A stretch of DNA of 64,000 nt. Source: Parvibacter caecicola (GTDB taxonomy: Bacteria > Actinomycetota > Coriobacteriia > Coriobacteriales > Eggerthellaceae). This document shows positions 8,449 to 16,317 of this stretch, piece after piece (the first letter of the stretch is position 1; the number at the start of each line of letters is the position of its first letter). The translations under genes were made by a program, and so were the position numbers. The stretch lies in contig NZ_QIBY01000006.1 in the NCBI RefSeq assembly GCF_003725335.1, positions 1 through 64,000 on the forward strand, written 5' to 3'. The notes beneath the pieces were generated by a model. That model did no database searches. It had not been told where the DNA came from and saw only the letters and a list, made by a program, of their open reading frames with translations.

Positions 8449-11157
8449 TTAGGCCTTGATCAGCTTGACGGCGGGGCTTACTTCCAGACCGCCCGACAGC
8501 ACATCCACGGCTTCATAGGCGGTGGACATGAGCTTGTTGTACTTCACATGCTGTTTCACCAGAGGATCAAGGTTTGCGGAATACCTGGCATTGCCGCCCG
8601 CCACAGCCATGGCATCGGGATGCACCAAATTCGTCGTCTTCACCGGGTACGGCCCAATTTCCGTGCCGTATTGGCTCTGCACATACACCATATCCCCATC
8701 GGCCAAGCCCTTCCGCTCCGCCGTGACAGGGTTGATGAGAATCTTGCCCTGGAGGCTGTCGGTGAGCGCCGTCTCCACCAGCATCGGGTTCTGCACGCAG
8801 CCGGCAACGTCGAACAGGAACTGGGGAATCTTGAATACAACGCCGTTCAGGTCGAAATCGTCGCCCGCGGTCATTACCGGGGTGGGTTTCCAGCTGGGGA
8901 ATCCCTTCGCGTAGAACTCGTAATCGTCCATGAATTCCTGGCCAAGGGGGTATTCGATTCCAGCTTCCGCCAGGCCGGCCTTCAGCTGCTTCAGGCCCTT
9001 CACCACCGCAATGTTGTAGAGGGGATGACGGGTGGTCTTGCCCGGGAACATGGAGTAGTTGTACTGCTCGTTTTCCGGCAGCATCACTTCGTAGTAGCCG
9101 GTCTCGGCCAGCTTGTCCCAGCTGGCATCGGGGCCGAAGACGTTCTTCATGCGCAGCTCTTGCATCTCGTTGATGGTATAGGCGCGCGAGGTGTCGAACT
9201 CGTACTCCGGCTTCATCTGCCAACGCTTGTTCATGGCGAATTCCAGGCAGTTCATGCCGTTGCCGGTCAAGAAGCCCACTTTGTCCGCAAGCTGGAGGAA
9301 GAAGTCATCGGGGTTCGGCTGGCCGTAGAGCGGTTCGATGATGCGCTTGTGGCCCACGTAGCTGCGGCCCACGTTACCGTTGCCAGGGCGATAGGCGGAA
9401 TTCTCGTAAAACACGTCGGCTTCGACGTTGGTCAAGTCCGGCAGAACGATGTCGGAGAGCATGGCCATCTCGTCTTCGGCGTAGGTGTAATGCACCATGA
9501 AGGGGATTTTCTTCAGAGCCTCTTCGATGACCGCCGGGTCGCCGCCCTTCGAGAACAGGCTGCAACCGAAGCCAATGAACATGTCCGGCATATAGTCCAC
9601 GTGGTATTTCTCGGGATCGAGAAGGGTCCAAATGTAGCGGTTACCCGGGCAGTAGGAGTAGGGAATGAGCTCCGGCACGTCCAGAGCGTCAAACGGGTAC
9701 CGCCACTCGTAATAGGGGCTACGGCTATTCTTGGCAATAGCCTCGGAAATAACCACGCCATCCTCGTCCGGCTGCAGGCAGTGACCGTTGTAATTTATGA
9801 CAGTGTTGCCGCCAGGAACGGCAATGGCTCCCAACAGCTCGTTGATGACCATGGCCATCCAGAAGGCCGCCTGGCCATCACGATGGCAGGTGCAGCCACG
9901 GGAGGGATTCACGTGGGCCGGGCGCAGCGGCAGCGTTTGGCCGTTGATTTCCACTGTGGCGCCAATCTGGGCGTTTTCCACCAAGTCGGCGGCGATCTGG
10001 CGAATGGTGCTGGCGGGCACGGTGGTTATTTCCTCCGCCCATTCCGGCGTGTATTCGCGCACAGTGTCCAGAAGGTACTGGAACGCCGGCTGCACCGCCT
10101 GCCCCTGCACCTCATAGGTACCCTCAAGCGCGAAGTCCAAATCGCCAATTGTCGGATCGTCGAAGGTTTTCGCGCCGTTGGCGGCAGAATCCCACACCAG
10201 CGGTTTGTTCGTCGCGGGATCGCGCATGTAGTCGTCGCCAGAGGGCGCCATCAAGTAAGGGCCGGTGGTGCGGTTCTTCACGAACCACTCGTCGTACTTG
10301 CCCACTTCGAACAGAATACTGTGGGTGACCGCCTCCAGGAAAGCGAGGTCTGTGGCCGGCTTGATGGGAACCCACTCTCCCAGCGAGGCCTCTATGCCGC
10401 AGCGGGGGTCAACCACCACCATGCGGGTGCCATTTTCAATCTTGTCGATGATGAAATCGGTGCCGGCGTCGGCAACACCGTGGTTCGGGCCCACTGTGGC
10501 GCCCACGCACAGAACATATTTGGCGTAATTCATCTCGGAGGTCTGGACAAACTCGCCATGAACGTGAGCCGCCGCCAAATGCACGGAGCAAAGCGAACCA
10601 GTGGCGCTCTTTACATTGGGGGTGCCGAAAACCGTGGCAAAGGGCCAACCAGCTCCCACAATGGGGAAATGCCAGCTGGGGAAGCCCGGCAGGTAAATCA
10701 GCTTCGCGGGATTGTCCTGCCTGACAGCGATGAGCCGCTCGGCAATTTCATCCAGAGCTTCGTCCCAGCTTATCTCCACCCAACCGGGATCCACTTCAAG
10801 ACCCTTTTCGGGATTGGTGCGCTTCATGGGGGTCTTAATGCGATAAGGGTTGTAGACGCGCATGGGAGCCGCGGCACCGCGCACGCAGCACTTGCCCTTG
10901 TTGTACAAGCCATCCGGATCGCCCTCAACGTAGGTGAGCACCCCATCCTTCACATGGTAGAGTTGCGTGCACTTCGCATAGAAGCAGCCGGCGCAATGGC
11001 CCTTGCGTACCACTTCACCGGAGCTTTCATTGCTCTCGGCATAGGCGAAGATGGGGGCAGCTTCTGCTAGCCCGCCCGCAGCCAGCCCTGCAGCCGCCAG
11101 CGCCATGCTCCCCTTGAAGAAGCTGCGACGACTGACGCTGTTTTTCGTTCCTTCCAT
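8449..11157 (-). CDS. Tat-exported molybdopterin oxidoreductase catalytic subunit (PsrA/PhsA-like)
   Basis: 902 residues. Twin-arginine signal ('SRRSFFKGSMALAAAGLAAGG') at residues 9-30, then a 4Fe-4S motif C-x2-C-x3-C with a distant fourth Cys ('GKCCVRG'). The molybdopterin core follows, and a C-terminal dinucleotide-binding domain ('LTDSLQGKILINPVTAERKGLADGDMV' region). 'TGSLCSVH' near 190 lies where the molybdenum ligand sits, suggesting Cys ligation as in polysulfide/thiosulfate reductases. Co-transcription with ferredoxin and NrfD genes supports a periplasm-facing, quinone-linked respiratory enzyme. The substrate is not identifiable by eye; polysulfide, thiosulfate or another small acceptor are candidates. 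Confidence 0.9.
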   Translation of the reverse strand: MEGTKNSVSRRSFFKGSMALAAAGLAAGGLAEAAPIFAYAESNESSGEVVRKGHCAGCFYAKCTQLYHVKDGVLTYVEGDPDGLYNKGKCCVRGAAAPMRVYNPYRIKTPMKRTNPEKGLEVDPGWVEISWDEALDEIAERLIAVRQDNPAKLIYLPGFPSWHFPIVGAGWPFATVFGTPNVKSATGSLCSVHLAAAHVHGEFVQTSEMNYAKYVLCVGATVGPNHGVADAGTDFIIDKIENGTRMVVVDPRCGIEASLGEWVPIKPATDLAFLEAVTHSILFEVGKYDEWFVKNRTTGPYLMAPSGDDYMRDPATNKPLVWDSAANGAKTFDDPTIGDLDFALEGTYEVQGQAVQPAFQYLLDTVREYTPEWAEEITTVPASTIRQIAADLVENAQIGATVEINGQTLPLRPAHVNPSRGCTCHRDGQAAFWMAMVINELLGAIAVPGGNTVINYNGHCLQPDEDGVVISEAIAKNSRSPYYEWRYPFDALDVPELIPYSYCPGNRYIWTLLDPEKYHVDYMPDMFIGFGCSLFSKGGDPAVIEEALKKIPFMVHYTYAEDEMAMLSDIVLPDLTNVEADVFYENSAYRPGNGNVGRSYVGHKRIIEPLYGQPNPDDFFLQLADKVGFLTGNGMNCLEFAMNKRWQMKPEYEFDTSRAYTINEMQELRMKNVFGPDASWDKLAETGYYEVMLPENEQYNYSMFPGKTTRHPLYNIAVVKGLKQLKAGLAEAGIEYPLGQEFMDDYEFYAKGFPSWKPTPVMTAGDDFDLNGVVFKIPQFLFDVAGCVQNPMLVETALTDSLQGKILINPVTAERKGLADGDMVYVQSQYGTEIGPYPVKTTNLVHPDAMAVAGGNARYSANLDPLVKQHVKYNKLMSTAYEAVDVLSGGLEVSPAVKLIKA

Positions 11158-11196
11158 AACCTGTCCTCTCTCTTTTCCTTCTTTCTATCCCTATTG

Positions 11197-11913
11197 CTAG
11201 TTGCAGTTGGTTTTCCCTTTCCCCTCCTCTTCTTCAGTTAGGCTTTTGATGAAATCTCCCATTAGAATCATCGCAAGACGGAATAGTTCGCTGTCGGTCG
11301 CCTCTGCCGCTTGCTCGCAGTAGGAAGGCCCCCATTTGCCAAGATGATTTCGAGTGAATTTGCCCGCCTCCTGGCACAAAGCATGGGCGGCTTCTATGTC
11401 GTCCCTTGAAACTGCCTGCGCGGCTTCGCCGAAGAGTTGAGCCAGGAAGGACAACTCAGTGGCAAGGGAATCGGGGCGGTTCAACAACTCCTCGGTCAGC
11501 TGAAATCCTGCAACGCGGTAAGCGCCTGCCACCGACGCTATTTCCTCCAGAGAATCGTTTTCCGTCAGATATAGCGACTCGAACGGAGGCTTGACCGAAT
11601 TGCCGGCGCGAAGCCCACGCACATAGCGAGTGCGCTCCACCGCCAGTCGTTCTTGGGCGGCCACTGCATCAGTTGCCATAGCGGCTTTTGCGGCCGCAAG
11701 AAGGCTTTCATCCATCGAGGCCTCTGCCGCTCCGAGAGCGGAATCCTCTTGACGGGCACTTGAAGCCCAAAGGCCCTCGAGCGCCTCCATGAGCCCCGTT
11801 GCATATTCGGCGTCTCCCACAGAAATCTTAGTGTTAAGAAAGTTGGCGAAAAGGTTGCATAAGGCGCTTGCCCCCCGCAGCTCCTCCTCTTGCTCCCAGC
11901 CGGTAGCTTTCAT
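11197..11913 (-). CDS. TorD/DmsD-family molybdoenzyme maturation chaperone
   Basis: 238 residues, mainly helical. Features of the family include the N-terminal 'LCNLFANFLNTKI', mid-region 'PPFESLYLTEN' and C-terminal 'HLGKWGPSYCEQAAEAT...LFRLAMILMGDFI'. These chaperones bind the Tat signal of their partner and hold it until the molybdenum cofactor is inserted. First gene of the operon, 39 bp before the Tat-tagged catalytic subunit, which is its obvious client. Start is ATG with a perfect AAGGAGG site. Confidence 0.85.
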   Translation of the reverse strand: MKATGWEQEEELRGASALCNLFANFLNTKISVGDAEYATGLMEALEGLWASSARQEDSALGAAEASMDESLLAAAKAAMATDAVAAQERLAVERTRYVRGLRAGNSVKPPFESLYLTENDSLEEIASVAGAYRVAGFQLTEELLNRPDSLATELSFLAQLFGEAAQAVSRDDIEAAHALCQEAGKFTRNHLGKWGPSYCEQAAEATDSELFRLAMILMGDFIKSLTEEEEGKGKTNCN

Positions 11914-11924
11914 TGGAATCCTCC

Positions 11925-11972
11925 TTCATACACTGCAGTCTTCTCCGTCAAACTGCGCTGCTACTGTATGAA
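11925..11972 (-). promoter_or_regulatory. Inverted repeat before the respiratory operon
   Basis: Eight-base inverted repeat TTCATACA (11925-11932) / TGTATGAA (11965-11972), extended imperfectly inward by CTGCAG/CTGCTA, just upstream of the torD ribosome-binding site. Possible operator or 5' leader hairpin. Confidence 0.35.
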
Positions 11973-12005
11973 AAAGAAAAGCCACAGAAATTCATCTCCG
12001 TGGCT
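11970..12005 (-). terminator. Rho-independent terminator downstream of the XRE pseudogene
   Basis: On the minus strand AGCCAC and GTGGCT pair around a 14-base loop and are followed by TTTTCTTTTTC. Separates the decayed regulator from the torD operon. Confidence 0.6.
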
Positions 12006-12123
12006 AGATTCCCCCGATAAGAATTAGTTGGAATGACCTATTTTTTCCTTAGCTGAATTGGCTAATTCTCCTACTTTGAAATGGGATTATGCTGCCCAAT
12101 CAGCATGGGTCTACGCTTCACCG

Positions 12124-13076
12124 TTAGTTGGACTCTTTATACGCTTCTCCCGGTTTGATTCTCAGCCTATCCCCTACTGCCAGGGCTCCTCCGGTGATCT
12201 TTACATTGATTACGGTCTTCTCGTCTCCAACGCTGAAGGATCCCGCCGACTGAGAAAGATCCGGGAAAGCGTCCGCATCGGGAAAGTAGGGTATCAACCC
12301 TCCTCCGCTGCGTTCGTAATGCAACAGACAGCCCTCAGAGGCATCCAAGCCAACAGAGGCAAGGCCGCCATTTACCTCAATCTGCATCGTATCCGAAGCA
12401 TCTCCCTGACAAATGATGGTGGAATCACCGTTATTTTGAACCAGATCCATTGCTTGCGAGAAACTGCCCTCCATATTCAATAGCCCCTGGGCAAGTTCCG
12501 CACGCCCATTCATGACAGTATCGCCTTCGAAAAACGCACTGCCGGAATACTGGTGGAGGGCTAGATTCATTAGAGAAAGATTTTCAACCTTCGCGCTACA
12601 GCAAAGAAATCCTTATCCACAAGGTCCTTCATCGGATACGTCGCGGACACCTCATAAGAATCATCCTCGGATTGCACGGCAAAGCCACCTGGCATGAAAG
12701 CGAGGGTAAAGGCCACCACCTCCAGCAGCAGCACAACGACAACGATGACTGTCGCAACCGCGAACGTGCGAATGAGTTCGCCCTCCCCTGTTTAATTCGA
12801 AATCCTTTGATCGGCCGATACGAGCGTATTGGAATGTTCGGCGTTGTCGCTGTTGCATTCCAGGCTTCCTGGCCCCTTCCCCCGCAACAGTTCATCCACC
12901 GTCACGTCATAAAGATCCTCCAAGGCCAAAACGTTGCCAATATCCGGCAGCGATTCCGCCCGCTCCCATTTGGAGACGGCCTGCCGAGATACGCTCAGCC
13001 TTTGCGCTAACTTCTCCTAGCTTAACCCTGCATCAAGCCGGTACTCCACCAAACGGGCAGCAATTTCTTGGTTCAT
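12124..13076 (-). pseudogene. Degenerate membrane-anchored XRE-family regulator
   Basis: From ATG 13076 the translation reads 'MNQEIAARLVEYRLDAGLS', then TAG (13019-13017), then a clear XRE helix-turn-helix ('EKLAQRLSVSRQAVSKWERA') and 'LYDVTVDELL'. A second in-frame stop, TAA (12794-12792), falls before one hydrophobic segment ('TFAVATVIVVVVLLLEVVAF'). That frame ends at 12570, but the next frame reads on as 'SAKVENLSLMNLALHQYSG' into a 148-codon tail ending at 12124. One ancestral gene with DNA-binding, transmembrane and extracytoplasmic parts, broken by two stops and a frameshift, explains all the pieces. The 148-codon tail (ATG 12570) might still be expressed alone but resembles nothing I recognise. 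Confidence 0.75.
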
Positions 13077-13312
13077 GGTGTACCTCTTCTTATCGCGGAC
13101 GAATGTCTTTGCATCAAAAACTGCTCGCCCTTTTCTCCGGCAGACGCGCACTTTCAATTCGCTTGGCTTGCTTGTCCATGAGCAATGGCGGTCTTTCGGT
13201 GCTGTCAATTAAGCTACCGGATCCGTGTACCTTTGCCCACCAAATTCTGTGGTCATTTTGGCTAAATTGACGCAACTATCGGTTTCTCCGTTCGTTGTAG
13301 CGCGATAGCCCT

Positions 13313-14467
13313 TTAAGGCAAATTCGCGAAAGCGTGCACTAGTCCATGTCGAGTTTCCATGCTGTCATCGCCCGAGTAAACAACTTCGCGAGCTTCTGGA
13401 GGTATGCCTAAGCTCTCACCAAGCACATCAAGCGTGCCGAAGAATTTCGGGTTGTAGGTGGCAGAAGCCTTTATTTCAATAGCCCGCTGAATCGATCCGC
13501 CCTTTTCTGTGAGCAGGTCAATTTCGCGGCCAGAGGAATCCCTCCAGAAGTAAAATTTCGGTACCTGTCCTTGAGCGTATGCCTCTTTCAGTAGCTCGGT
13601 GTAAACGGCATTCTCGAATAGTGCTCCCTTGAAGTCGCTCGTTAAATAATCTTCGGGGGTTTCGATTCCCAGCAACGTGCAGGCAAGTCCGGTATCAGTG
13701 AAGTAGAGCTTTGGGGTTTTGACAAGACGCTTACCATAATTGCAATGATATGGATACAACAAATGGACGATGAAGCTCTGCTCGAGCAATGAGAGCCACT
13801 CTTTCGCGGTACGCACGTTGATCCCGCATTCTGTTGCAAGAGCCTGAACATTGACTAAATTCCCTATGCGCAATGCGCACAAAGAGACGAAGCGGTTGAA
13901 CTCTGCAATTTTGACAACACCAAGCTCGCGGCGCACATCGCGGTCGAGATACGTCTGGATGTAACTGGGGAAATACTCATCGGGACTTATCGGCACATCA
14001 TATAGCCGGGGATAGCCGCCCCGCACGACCCATTCCCCTACGGTTGCCGGAAGCCGATCAGCCTTTTTCATCTCGCTATAAGACAGAGGGGGAAGGTACC
14101 GCACGGCAACTCGCCCCGCAAGCGATTGCGAAATTGCCTCCATAAGAAGGAAATTCTGCGACCCCGAGACAAGATATTGCCCAGGCTCTCCTGTTTTATC
14201 TACTTCGCCTTGGAGATACGCAAAGAGCTCTGGAACTCGCTGGGCCTCATCGAAAATAGTATGCTTCCCATGAAGAGAGAGGAAGGATCGCGGGTCATCC
14301 TGAGCCATCGCACGTACATCAGGATCTTCCAGGGATACATAGGAGAACTCAGGGAACTCATTTCGCAACAGGGTAGTCTTCCCGCTTTGGCGGGGTCCCG
14401 TCAAAGACACAAGGGGAAAATGCGCCAAGTTATGTCTTAGCGTATCGGCGATAGAGCGCTTTATCAT
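13313..14467 (-). CDS. DUF4143-type AAA ATPase
   Basis: 384 residues, normal for this family. N-terminal AAA domain with Walker A 'GPRQSGKTT' (about 24-32) and Walker B-like 'HTIFDEAQRVPEL' (about 88-100), then 'LVSGSQNFLL' (sensor region). The C-terminal DUF4143 half contains 'REIDLL...AIEIKAS', which resembles the acidic-ExK pattern of PD-(D/E)XK nuclease folds (inference). Biological role of the family is unsettled; it is common in mobile or defence-rich neighbourhoods. Base composition is lower in GC than the core genes nearby, and it lies between two decayed loci, suggesting transfer. Its upstream region holds the 23-bp-periodic array at 14535-14610. Confidence 0.88.
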   Translation of the reverse strand: MIKRSIADTLRHNLAHFPLVSLTGPRQSGKTTLLRNEFPEFSYVSLEDPDVRAMAQDDPRSFLSLHGKHTIFDEAQRVPELFAYLQGEVDKTGEPGQYLVSGSQNFLLMEAISQSLAGRVAVRYLPPLSYSEMKKADRLPATVGEWVVRGGYPRLYDVPISPDEYFPSYIQTYLDRDVRRELGVVKIAEFNRFVSLCALRIGNLVNVQALATECGINVRTAKEWLSLLEQSFIVHLLYPYHCNYGKRLVKTPKLYFTDTGLACTLLGIETPEDYLTSDFKGALFENAVYTELLKEAYAQGQVPKFYFWRDSSGREIDLLTEKGGSIQRAIEIKASATYNPKFFGTLDVLGESLGIPPEAREVVYSGDDSMETRHGLVHAFANLP

Positions 14468-14534
14468 GGTTTCATCTGGCCTTTCAAGATGCAGGCTGTA
14501 TGCATTGAAATTGTGCGTTAGGTCGAGAATACCA

Positions 14535-14610
14535 GATTATCCTGAGTATGAATACAAGATTATCCAACATTTGACTACCAGATTATCCTGAGTATGACTA
14601 CAAGATTATC
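14535..14610 (-). repeat. Four GATTATC units at exact 23-bp spacing upstream of the ATPase gene
   Basis: GATTATC occurs at 14535, 14558, 14581 and 14604, each 23 bp apart. The sequence between units is also related: 14531-14564 and 14577-14610 are 34-bp copies with one difference. The array begins 68 bp before the ATPase start. Iteron-like; likely a multi-subunit protein-binding site. Confidence 0.85.
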
Positions 14611-14751
14611 ACGGCCTATAGGTGAAGAGGATCAATGCCGGAAAGCCGATGGCTTGGACAGAGCGCCACGGCCTAGATGGATTTAGCTGCAAGGTGATTA
14701 GTTCGGAAAGCTATTTATCCGGAATCGAAACAGTTCCTCCGCGACTTGTAT

Positions 14752-14774
14752 GTTGTACATATCATGTTGTACGC
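14752..14774 (+). promoter_or_regulatory. Probable RelB-type operator (broken toxin-antitoxin locus)
   Basis: Contains GTTGTACAT-ATC-ATGTTGTAC, matching the element in front of the intact paralogous locus (22593-22613). Lies about 25 bp before the antitoxin ATG. Confidence 0.55.
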
Positions 14775-14797
14775 TCCTGTTAACGGAAGGAGCCATC

Positions 14798-15099
14798 ATG
14801 GCAGACGTAATGGTTACTGGGCGCATGCCCGAAGGGAAAAAGCTGCTGGTATACGCGTTTTGAAAGCCGCGGGGCTTAATGCGTCTCAGGCAATCAACCT
14901 TCTGTTCGATCGTTTGGCAGAAACCGGCAACGCCGATTTCCTAACTGGTCAGACAAGTTCCGCAGAAGACCGATGGGAAGAAGCACTGCGTTTCGTGGAC
15001 TCCATCCCCCGAAAGCGCGCCAGCCAATTCGACTCCATGTCCAAGACGGAAGCGAAATTGAGTCGCCTGGCAACACACGGATTGACCGACCATGAATAA
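14798..15099 (+). pseudogene. Frameshifted RelB/DinJ-family antitoxin
   Basis: From ATG 14798 (GGAAGGAG upstream) translation begins 'MADVMVTGRMPEGKK', matching the intact antitoxin at 22265-22567, but that frame stops about 20 codons in. The remainder of the homology ('AAGIRVLKAAGLNASQAIN...LTDHE') continues in another frame to 15099. The switch lies at the AAAAA run near 14839, consistent with loss of one A. Without the shift the product would be a 100-residue RelB/DinJ ribbon-helix-helix antitoxin. A homopolymer sequencing error is the alternative explanation. Confidence 0.75.
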
Positions 15100-15548
15100 G
15101 CCGCAGCTGCTGCTAGATACCAACATCGTGATCGATTTTCTCAATATGAGGGAACCGTTTTTTCGAAAGCGCCCATCCACTGATGGCCCTCGGAAAGTTC
15201 GGGGAATTTGATCTGTGGATCTCCTCTTCGCAGGTGACCGGTCTTGTGTACATGCTTTCCAACGGGGGAAGAAGACAAGAGCTTCCAGAAGTGCTGCAGC
15301 AGCTGCAAAGCCTTCGCACATTCGTGAACGTTTTAGCCACAAGCGAACGGGAAATAGACGCAATGCTTGGAAATACCTGGAAAGACCCGGAGGATTTTCC
15401 CCTGCACGAAATTGCCCTTGCGCTAAATGCAGACGCCGTAATCTCCCGGAACCAGTCCGATTTTCCCGAGGGCCTCATTCCGGTAATGGATTGCGATGAG
15501 TTTTCTCCTGGATGGAAGAAACCCGCGGCCTCGCTTACTCCGAAATAG
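15092..15548 (+). pseudogene. Frameshifted PIN-domain (VapC-like) toxin
   Basis: Begins at ATG 15092 overlapping the antitoxin stop: 'MNKPQLLLDTNIVIDFLNMREPFF', then leaves frame at a run of six T (about 15162) and stops. The homologous remainder ('ESAHPLMALGKFGEFDLWISSSQVTGLVYML...LIPVMDCDEF') is in the next frame to 15548. One fewer T would restore a 150-residue PIN ribonuclease like the intact copy at 21808-22272. The N-terminal metal-binding Asp ('LLLDTN') and later acidic residues are kept, so decay is recent or is a base-calling artefact. Confidence 0.75.
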
Positions 15549-15562
15549 GCTTCTAGATGCGA

Positions 15563-15588
15563 AAGGGCACCCCCGAAGGAGCGCCCTT
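15563..15588 (-). terminator. Hairpin with TTCG tetraloop after the large molybdoenzyme operon
   Basis: On the minus strand an 11-bp stem (two G-U wobbles that would be mismatches on the plus strand) closes on TTCG and is followed by TTTCGC. Lies about 75 nt past the ferredoxin-subunit stop. Confidence 0.55.
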
Positions 15589-15660
15589 GTCTAGTATCCC
15601 TTGGCTGCTTGCCTCACGTGGGACAAGCTCCCTTGCAGCCGTAAGCGCTAGAACCGTCCG

Positions 15661-16317
15661 CTAGCCTTGCCACTTGCGATTGCGCAGAATGTACTGGATC
15701 TGCGGGCCGTTGCCCACGTCGGTGAGGGTGTACACGTCGGAGTCGCTCCAAGGCTCCACCCAATCCGCCAGCGTGGTGCGGATGCCGGTCATGGTGTCGT
15801 AGTCGGTGGACAGGTCCTGCGTGGGGGCCGGCGCCTCGAAGGTGGCGATGCCCTTCTCCAAATCGCCGAAGAAGCGGGCGCGCGAGCCGCACTGGGAAAC
15901 GCACTGGGGCAGCTCCCCCTGGGAAGTGCGCTGCTCGCAGAGGGTGCACTTCTCCACCACGCGCTCCTCCTCGTTCAGGTAGCGGACCCCGTAGGGGCAG
16001 GCCATGGCGCAGAACTGGCAGCCGATGCACTTCTCCTTGTCCACCTGCACGGTGCCGTCCTCCAGCTTGCGAGAAGCCTCGGTGGGACACACCTTCACGC
16101 ACTCCGGCTCGGCGCAGTGCTGGCACTGGATGGGCAGGAAGTACATCTCCACATCGGGCCAGTCGCCGCTGCCGCCCTCGATGGGGGTGGGGCCGATGCG
16201 CAGCGTTTTAATCCAGAAGTCGCCCACGTTTACGCCGTTCACGGCCTTGCACGCGGTAGAGCAAGCCAGGCACCCAACGCAGCGGTTGAGGTCGGTGACA
16301 ATTGCAAATTGGGTCAT
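15661..16317 (-). CDS. Four-cluster 4Fe-4S ferredoxin subunit of the large molybdoenzyme
   Basis: 218 residues. Cysteine groups 'CVGCLACSTAC' near 13, 'CQHCAEPECVKVCP' near 65, 'CIGCQFCAMACP' near 97 and 'CTLCEQR'/'CVSQCG' near 125-142 match DmsB-type electron-transfer subunits. It would pass electrons to the catalytic subunit encoded immediately before it (the stop TAA is directly followed by this ATG). No membrane anchor gene follows, unlike the first operon, so the electron donor must be another protein or a soluble carrier. The roughly 60-residue C-terminal extension past the last cluster has no motif I recognise. Confidence 0.93.
   Translation of the reverse strand: MTQFAIVTDLNRCVGCLACSTACKAVNGVNVGDFWIKTLRIGPTPIEGGSGDWPDVEMYFLPIQCQHCAEPECVKVCPTEASRKLEDGTVQVDKEKCIGCQFCAMACPYGVRYLNEEERVVEKCTLCEQRTSQGELPQCVSQCGSRARFFGDLEKGIATFEAPAPTQDLSTDYDTMTGIRTTLADWVEPWSDSDVYTLTDVGNGPQIQYILRNRKWQG

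Noticed and set aside
7786-11070. 1094-codon open frame on the plus strand opposite the first molybdoenzyme operon
   Set aside because: It is antisense to three clear genes, is His/Val-rich from GC-biased codon shadows, and matches no family.
12792-13019. Stop-codon recoding (readthrough) in the XRE gene
   Set aside because: Two different stop codons plus a frameshift are more simply explained by gene decay, and no recoding structure is evident.
14531-14610. CRISPR array
   Set aside because: Units are short and the intervening bases are related rather than unique spacers; there are only four units and no cas genes nearby.
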